From Strobilurus pachycystidiatus (lineage: Eukaryota; Basidiomycota; Agaricomycetes; Agaricales; Physalacriaceae), in the NCBI GenBank assembly GCA_019915135.1, contig JAHLMK010000011.1, forward strand, positions 1,178,001-1,242,000: a stretch of 64,000 nt of DNA. Reading direction: 5' to 3'. The translations under genes were made by a program, and so were the position numbers. Below, piece by piece: positions 57,495 through 64,000 of this stretch. A model generated the notes under the pieces. The model did not search any database, had not been told where the DNA came from, and saw nothing but the letters and a program-made list of their open reading frames with translations. Each line of letters opens with the position of its first letter. The first letter of the stretch is position 1.

Positions 57495-60400
57495 ATGAAC
57501 GACGACAACGACGACGACCGTGCTCAACGCGACCTCGACAATGATGTCGACAACGAAGTGGAAGAAGACGGGAGTGACTGGGAAGAAGTTGCCATCGAAC
57601 AGCCACAAGAACTCGAGATAACAATCCAGCAATCTGACCGAAACCCGGAGGTGAAGTCCGTATCTCTCTTTCATTCGTCTCCTAGGAACTCAGGTATTCT
57701 CAGGAAGAAATCCCAGCCTCGTGGTATATCACCCGCTGAACGCATTCTACGCATTGACTCGCATAAGTTCCATACTCTATGTCTGGCCGCGAACGCTCGA
57801 GCGAGAAATACATGGTTAAATGATGACCTATTGCATGTGTGTATCTTCACTCTCTCTTCCTTCTAGATAATGACCGACTTAGGCGAGACTCATATCCCTT
57901 ACTCCCATGCCTCTCCAAACGGCGTTTGCCATGATTCACAAGTCGCGCTTCCCAGATCAAATTCGACGAGGGCGCATGTTTGAGGCTGGTCTTAACAATC
58001 TTGTCGCATGGTGGACAGAAAGCTTTTTTGAGGTCCTACCTGAGGGTCATATCAGGAATCGGACATTTGACAGCGTACAAAACCGTCTAGGCGATTACGA
58101 CGATCCAGAGGACATCTTGGACGAGGAGGGAGAGCTCATACGGTCACCGAAGAGTCTCATGAAGCATGCGCTCATGCAGAAGGGGTCGCGCGATACCAGC
58201 GCCCAACTTTTCACGGCACTCTGTCGAGGAATGGGGCTACCTGCGCGGCTTGTTGTTAGTTTGCAGAGTCTGCCTTGGAAATCGAGTGTGGGCAAACCAA
58301 GGGTTCCCGATAAACGTCAGAAGGACAAGGGGAAGGGAAAGGCAGTGGATGTAGAAGCGCCTGTCGCGTCGTCGAGCAAGGGCGTATTTGGAGGTGGCCA
58401 TGGACAAAGGCTGGACGGTGCTCCCGCCGAGAAAAGCGAGAAGGCGAAAGGGAAGGAAAGGGCTAAGCCAGTCATCAATCTTCGGAAGTCCAAGAGTAAA
58501 GGACAAGTACTGGGGCGCAAACCGAAGCCTGCCCCCAAAGAAGGTCAGTCCGTTGTTTCTAACATCTCGCTCGGTGTTCCATAATATTCACTGTACAGAC
58601 CCACTCACATCTGCGCCTGTATTCTGGACCGAAGTATTCTCTCGCCCGGATGGACGTTGGATTCCTGTGGACCCTCTTCGGGCTATCGTCAACAAGACGA
58701 ACGTGTTCAATCCGCTGCCTACCAGTAAAGAGAATCGCTTGCTGTACGTACTTGCATTCGAGGAGGATGGCTATGCACGCGACGTGACCCGAAAGTACGC
58801 GAAGCAGTATACGTCGAAAGTCGCCAAAGTACAAGGGGTCGGCGGCGGAGGAAGGTTGAGAGCGGAATGGTGGCAGCGGGTGGTTGCATCGCTCTCTCGA
58901 CCATATAAACTGGTATGCGAATTCGCCCCAATTCAGCTGGCCACTTGTCACTCATAAGTGACGAACAGCACAGAGACGACGTAGAAGATGCAGAGATGGA
59001 CCTCGCCCAGCATAGAGAGGGTATGCCAACTACGTTGGCTGGTTTCAAGGATCATCCTTTGTATGTTCTCCCGCGCCATCTCAGGCAAAGCGAAGTCCTC
59101 CATCCTGCTCCTCCCGAGACACCTGAGCTCGGGACTTTTCGAGGAGAATCTGTATACCCGCGCTCCTGTGTTGTAACTCTTAAGAGTGCCGAGACCTGGA
59201 TGCGCACCGAGGGGCGGGTTGTCAAAGTCGGAGAAGCAGCATTAAAAATGGGAAAGATGAGAGCCAGTACTGTGGGAAGGATGAGGGAGGTTGAGGGGAG
59301 GAAGGAAAGGCAACGCGACTTGGAGGGACCTGGTTATGTCGAGGAGGAGATGACGCAAGGCCTTTACGCCTACTTCCAGACGGAGCCTTACGTTCCTCCT
59401 CCAATCGTCGATGTACGTGCTTGTCATTCCTTGCGGGCGACGGGGTACAATAGAACGACGTTCTGACTCACATTCATAGGGTGTCATTCCAAAGAATGAT
59501 TTTGGGAACATTGATTTGTATGTTCCATCTATGTTGCCGAGTGGCGGAGTACATGTGCCGCGTACGTTGATTTACTTGTTCAACTGTGAATGGCCGTTTC
59601 AACGGCCTACAGATAAGGGCGTGCAGAAGATCGCCAAGAAGCTAGGCATCAACTATGCTGAAGCGATTGTACGTGGTCTTCCATACTATGCTCGAATCGT
59701 TCATCACGCCCGTTAGACTGGATTCGAATTCAAGAAGCGACGTGCATTCCCGGTGGTCAAGGGAGTGGTCATAGCAGCTGAGAATGAGCAGCTTTTGCTG
59801 GATGTGTGTTAATCCTGTCATTGACATGGACCATCATGACTGATCGCTTTTGAAGGCATATTGGGAATCCGAGCAGGATGCTGCCGAGAAAGCGCAAAAG
59901 AAACGAAAGGAGAAAGCTATAAAGCAGTGGAGCCGGCTCATTCACGGTCTGCAGATACGGCAGAGGTTGCAGGAGCAATATGCGAAGGATGGGAGGACTG
60001 AGACGCCGAGTGGCAATCGGGACGCTGCATCTCTTGCCGACGGAGATACCGAACCCAACTCGACAAACGGAAACGCCAATCCTCAAGATGGTGCTGTAGA
60101 AGAAATCGATGCATTCCATGGCGGCCATGGAGGCTTTATAACAGGCGCAGACGATGTGGTGACGAAGTTTCGATTACCAAAGTTGCAGTTCCAACCACCG
60201 GACACCGCCTCCACCTCCCGTATACCTTCCGCCTCTCAATGCGAATTTGAACCGGTGGAGGAGGATATCACTTATGATTTAGAGACGATGGAGTTGGATG
60301 ATACAAGTATGATGGATGTCGACGCGGAGGTACCACCTGTCCGGAACGAAGGGCCCAAATACCAGCCTAAATCGATGGCAGATATGGCAGCTCAATCAGA

Positions 60401-60758
60401 GTTGAACGGCGTGGCGGAGGCGGAGGCGGAGGCAGACCCTTCCCCGCAGAAGAGGTTGACGTTGACCCTACCGAAGAGGCCGAAAGCTCCATCGAAGGTG
60501 CCCACCAAGACTGCGAAGGGCAACAAGAAAGGAAAGGCACCTGCAAGGAAGAGAAAACGGGGAAACGATCATGCGCTTGACCCCGATGCCGACTCAGAGG
60601 TGGATGAAGTCTTAGAGAAGGCTACTCCGGTGAAGCGACCGAGGGTGACCAAGGCCCCTGCTCCAGTCGTTGCCAGTACGCGGACGTTGAGGCCGCGGAA
60701 GTCAAAGCCGATCATTGAGACAGATGATGATGAGGAGGAGGCGGACGACGATGGCTAG
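57495..60758 (+). CDS. RAD4: DNA damage recognition protein Rad4/XPC
   Basis: Eight exons: 57495-57836, 57883-58543, 58599-58912, 58969-59412, 59480-59561, 59613-59668, 59717-59803, 59856-60758; 962 residues. The N-terminus is acidic. The transglutaminase-like domain is split by a Lys-rich insert: SAQLFTALCRGMGLPARLVVS and then VFWTEVFSRPDGRWIPVDP, with an inactive triad as usual for this family. BHD1 starts MPTTLAGFKDHPLYVLPRHL, BHD2 holds LYAYFQTEPYVPP, and BHD3 holds IPKNDFGNIDLYVPSMLP and GFEFKKRRAFPVVKGVVIA. A long acidic and basic C-terminal tail follows. Rad4 with Rad23 finds helix-distorting lesions and starts nucleotide excision repair in the nucleus. The stop is 9 bp from an inverted-repeat element. 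Confidence 0.94.
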
Positions 60759-60767
60759 TATACCTAC

Positions 60768-61143
60768 TTACAGCGGTTTCCGAAATGAAACGGAATCGCC
60801 GAAATTCAAAATGGTGTGTGGCCATGTTTACTTCAGAGGCCCAGGCAATCGCCGAGGTCGCGCGTTCGATTCCAGGAGCATACCCAATTTTATTCTCAGT
60901 GATATCCTTTGCTCTGATACAAAATAAAAGCCCTTTCATTGAGAGAACATTTATTCAAAGAATTGTAGTACTGGTGAGATATTGAGCAAGGCCTGTGCCG
61001 TGCAGAACAATAATTTTTTGATAATGGAAAACATAGCAGAATTGAACGCGTGACCTCGGCGATTGCCTGGGCCTCCGAAGTAAACACGGCCACACACCAT
61101 TTTAAATTTCGGCGATTCCGTTTCATTTCGGAAACCGCTGTAA
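60768..61143. mobile_element. Short element with about 105-bp terminal inverted repeats (MITE-like)
   Basis: The sequence 60768-60872 recurs as its reverse complement at 61039-61143 with only a few differences, around a core of about 165 bp that is AT-rich and has no long ORF. Outer ends read TTACAGCGG and its complement. Each arm contains a GTTCGATTC-like or GTTCAATTC-like box, similar to a Pol III B box. No clear target-site duplication was seen. The structure fits a non-autonomous inverted-repeat transposon or a recent inverted duplication of a small repeat. Confidence 0.75.
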
Positions 61144-61932
61144 CAACAAGTACATCAATCAATTATAATAGTCATGGACCTAGTAGACCGCCGAGCCAGT
61201 TGAGACGCTAAACTGATCAACTTGCCGGCCTCGAAAAATAAGACTGACGACACAATGGGTCGACACGATCTCTACGGGAGACGAAGGGACTGAGACGTTG
61301 CTCGCTAGGCCCTTGGTTTACGTGAAAACAGTGTTAACACAATAACGTGCGGAGTTATGGAAGACACGTACAAGATCAACGATTTGATAGTTTCCTTTGC
61401 TGGCGCTCCTTCGAGCCACGTCGAGCAGATTACTCATCACGACGCTGGTGATGCATGTACCAGTTGTGCCAACGCGCTTTCATGGCAGAAAGACGTCAAG
61501 GCCGCCTCTCGAGCCAAGATCGATGAGGGTCTCTCCCTGTCGGATATGCGACGTTTTGCTGATCTTGGAGGATAAGTTGCTGTAGAGTTGCCTCAGGAAA
61601 CACCAAGATTCGCTTGCAAGGGGATGGAGGCAGTCTCGCCAGAGTGGGGTAGCCGGAGGCGCATGCTACGGCGTCACTATATCTGTGATTGTTGTTCAGA
61701 CTCGGAGTGAGCTTGCTGTAGTACCGCGGTAAATGGGATCAATAGCATGGCCTGTCACTGCTGACATCTCATTGGACGAGGACGAGCGTTGTTCAGGGAG
61801 TGTGTCATTCATGTAGAGCTGCTACAATAATATTGGCCAAGCCGTCATGGCTACCTGATAACTAGACGAGCCTGTCAGTCGGTCAAAGAAGCTAAATGAA
61901 GCATTTGACAGACCAGCAATGGTGCTCTTCCC
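61144..61932. other. Intergenic stretch
   Basis: About 790 bp. A 72-codon plus-strand ORF at 61357-61575 (MEDTYKINDLIVSFAGAPSS) has no known domain. Nothing else is seen. Confidence 0.4.
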
Positions 61933-62694
61933 TCAAATAACCAGCAGCTGTTCCACCGCTTTAGAAAGTACTTCGTTATCCACGATGCAACAGCCCGTAG
62001 GATCGCCGAGTGGCGATCTGAAACCAGCCCAAAGCCAGTAGAGAGAGAAATCAAAAAGGTCTAATTGAGTTACGCGACTCTTGTTCATCGTCTGGAGCAA
62101 GTCAAAGGCCACTTTGCACGATGTAAAGGAGCTCGAAAGAAGTTCCTCTACGGTGGGGGCAGGGAAGTATAGGGTATTACAGAGAAGCATGTCGGGATCG
62201 CTGGGAGTGGGGGCGCTGATAACATCTAGTAGATTAGGTGGTGGATCCGGGGTAAGGTGAGAAGGGGGTATAGATGCCTCGACCGAGGCAGGGAGCGAGT
62301 CGGAGTCCGGCGGGTAAGTTTGTGGTTCACTCGCACTAGGTAGAACCCCTTCCTGTCTTGTTGGTGACCGTGAGGTTGTTGGCTTCGACGATGGATCGGC
62401 AAGGGCTGCTGCGATCTCGTCCTCCGAAACGCCAGCCCGAGTCAATAGCTTTCGCAAGGTGCGGTTCTCCTCGAATACTGCTCTTGCTGTTTGTTGCAGC
62501 TTAACGTTCGCCTATTGCCACCTCCCCATCAGAGGGAGAGAGTTTCGCAGATATGAATAGCGAACGCGCACCTGAACGCCTTCCTTCTCGTACGCTGCAA
62601 GGCGTGCCTCCAATGATGCAAGATAATCCCGCCTTCGCTCCCGCGAGCGACGCTGATTGTCTCTGACGCGCGCTTGATCTCTGGTGTCCTTCAT
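61933..62694 (-). CDS. bZIP transcription factor
   Basis: Two exons on the minus strand, 62572-62694 and 61933-62511; 233 residues. The basic region lies at the N-terminus: RVRDNQRRSRERRRDYLASL, containing the N-x7-R pattern of fungal bZIPs (NQRRSRERR). The zipper continues across the intron: LEARLAAYEKEGVQ, ANVKLQQTARAVFEENRTLRKLL, with Leu or hydrophobic residues each seventh position. Then comes a Ser/Pro-rich middle and a C-terminal helical part (CKVAFDLLQTMNKSR, DLFDFSLYWLWAGFRSPLGD) of the type found in fungal bZIPs with a DUF3425-like tail. The target genes are unknown. It is the last gene before the repeat-rich right edge. Confidence 0.87.
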
Positions 62695-64000
62695 CTTTAC
62701 TACTCTATGGGGCCGTAGTCAGGCTGAAGGGTCGCAGTGGGTGTCGAGAGAGAGTCGTATATCCGGTGGTTCACAATTTCACTTGGACAATTTCACTTGC
62801 CCAGCCAAAAGTTCACTTTCCTAACTTGGACGCACTTTAAGTCACTTTAAGTGCAAAAGTGACCAAAGTGACTTTCAAGTAACTTGATCGGACTTGATCG
62901 GCACTTTCACTTGACGCTCACTTGAGCGAACTTTGCAAGCTACACGGTATTACGACGTTCATATACACCTCTCAACCAATTGCATGCTTGGTACAATGCC
63001 CTACAAGGGGAATGGCGTGAATTCGAGCCCTGTAGCGCGAGGGAGCCATGAACATGACCGATCACTGACCGATCGCGACCACTTAACAGGCACCCTTCAC
63101 TTGAGTGAACTTCCAGGTTTGCACTGTTGCTGGACTGCTCAAAACGTATTCTCGCGTGCATAACAGTCAGACTGGGACACGTCGCGCCTGATTGATGTGA
63201 ATTACGGTTGACAGCGTGGTGTACAGGGCGGTTCTTGCACCGTGCAAGAACCGTGACTGTGTTCTGCCTTACCGTCGCCCTCAATGGCGTGCACCACTGC
63301 CGTTCCGTCTCTCTAATAATATGACACTACAAGTCTCGGACAGACTCATACGGCCCTACATCGCAACTCAGATGTGTGCCGTGGTAGGGACCGATAATTT
63401 GACAGTCCTCATGTCTTTCGTACGTATCCACAAGCTGCTATGTACTGCTATCAGCAAGAATCACCATGCTCTTTCCACCTAGAGTATGACTATTTATCTG
63501 AATGGGACGTCCGATATTGGTATTGGTCTGTACATGATTCACGCCACTTGGCACTCTGTAAGCTTTGTGCTCTTCCGTTCCTTGAGCTTACCGGACGTCC
63601 CGCCACAGAGATACTTGCGCATCAAAGCTGTCTTGAAGGTCCATACCATGATCATTCTTGCTTGGATGTGTACTTACGGGTGCTCTTGAGAGTCGAGACA
63701 AATCCAACATCACACACCGTTCTGGTAATCCAGACACAAAAGGCTTGATGGATGACTGAGCCTGCCAGCATGATTGAAGTCAACAGAAATGGTAAGCACG
63801 CGTTCGACGCGTCCTCCGACAGGAGCGAAAGAAGTACGCGATGACAATATGAGGGTAGCTGGCGCTTGAGGGTAGCTGGCAGTGAACGTTGAATCTTTGA
63901 CTACGTGGGCGCTGAGACAGACAATGACGGTGGTGGCAGATGGTCAAGTTCAAGTGTCAAGTGAGCACGTAAGTTAGCCCACCCAAGTACGTCAAGTGAA
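62695..64000. repeat. Repeat-rich, gene-poor right edge with ACTTG-type direct and inverted motifs
   Basis: Between 62761 and 62960 the motif ACTTG occurs seven times on the plus strand, often as TTCACTTG, together with tandem ACTTGATCGG and CACTTTAAGT. From 63943 to the end of the window its complement CAAGT occurs five times. The two zones are thus in inverted orientation around about 1 kb with no long ORF. This looks like the ends of one element, or two linked repeat clusters; the window ends before the right border is certain. Confidence 0.55.
63229..63253. repeat. 25-bp near-perfect palindrome
   Basis: Arms of 12 bp (CGGTTCTTGCAC and its exact reverse complement) flank a single central C. 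It lies inside the repeat-rich right edge and could form a hairpin or bind a dimeric protein. Confidence 0.9.

Overview
The window is nuclear DNA of a filamentous basidiomycete, most likely an Agaricomycete. The signs are dense genes on both strands, many spliceosomal introns of mostly 45-60 nt with GT-AG ends and CTNAC-like branch points, a GH44 xyloglucanase/endoglucanase, an RTA1-type membrane protein, a fungal indoleamine 2,3-dioxygenase, and F-box/leucine-rich families typical of mushrooms. The assignment rests on gene content and intron style; no marker gene is present. Exon boundaries were read by hand: every multi-exon model given here keeps its frame through all junctions and ends at a stop, but none has transcript support.

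Layout. 1-9 kb: the 3' end of a basic Ser-rich protein, a Ser/Pro-rich hypothetical, a complex I subunit of the NDUFA1/MWFE type hidden in three tiny exons, an 11-exon 2-oxoglutarate/Fe(II) oxygenase, a mitochondrial lipoate ligase/lipoyltransferase, and a small tail-anchored zinc-binding-like protein. 9-21 kb: a small hypothetical divergent from NDUFA8 (twin CX9C), an ankyrin protein convergent with phospholipase C (PLC1), an RTA1-like seven-helix protein, an EVE-domain protein divergent from an FAD monooxygenase, and a hydrophilic small protein. 21-33 kb: an F-box protein, indoleamine 2,3-dioxygenase, GH44, the ergosterol 3-ketoreductase ERG27, and an RRM ribosome-biogenesis protein sharing a 108-bp promoter with NDUFAF3. 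35-46 kb: two tandem KRE9/KNH1-type GPI-anchored wall proteins, a Ser-rich single-exon protein, a coiled-coil protein divergent from an acylglycerolphosphate acyltransferase, and a glycerophosphodiesterase. 46-64 kb: two divergent F-box genes, one with predicted N-terminal membrane helices, then a DUF924 protein, a Gln-rich small protein, an intron-containing tRNA, PEX3, vacuolar carboxypeptidase S divergent from RAD4/XPC, an inverted-repeat element against the RAD4 3' end, a bZIP factor, and a repeat-rich tail.

Most of this is housekeeping: respiration (NDUFA1, NDUFA8, NDUFAF3, lipoylation), lipid and sterol metabolism (ERG27, acyltransferase, PLC, GDPD), peroxisome and vacuole (PEX3, CPS1), DNA repair (RAD4) and ribosome assembly. 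There is no operon logic; the recurring arrangement is the divergent pair sharing a short promoter. I saw no secondary-metabolite cluster, no CRISPR array and no intact transposase. The least explained parts are the about 105-bp inverted-repeat element after RAD4, the ACTTG-rich sequence at the right edge, and the membrane-anchored F-box protein. I did not find a convincing wholly new system.
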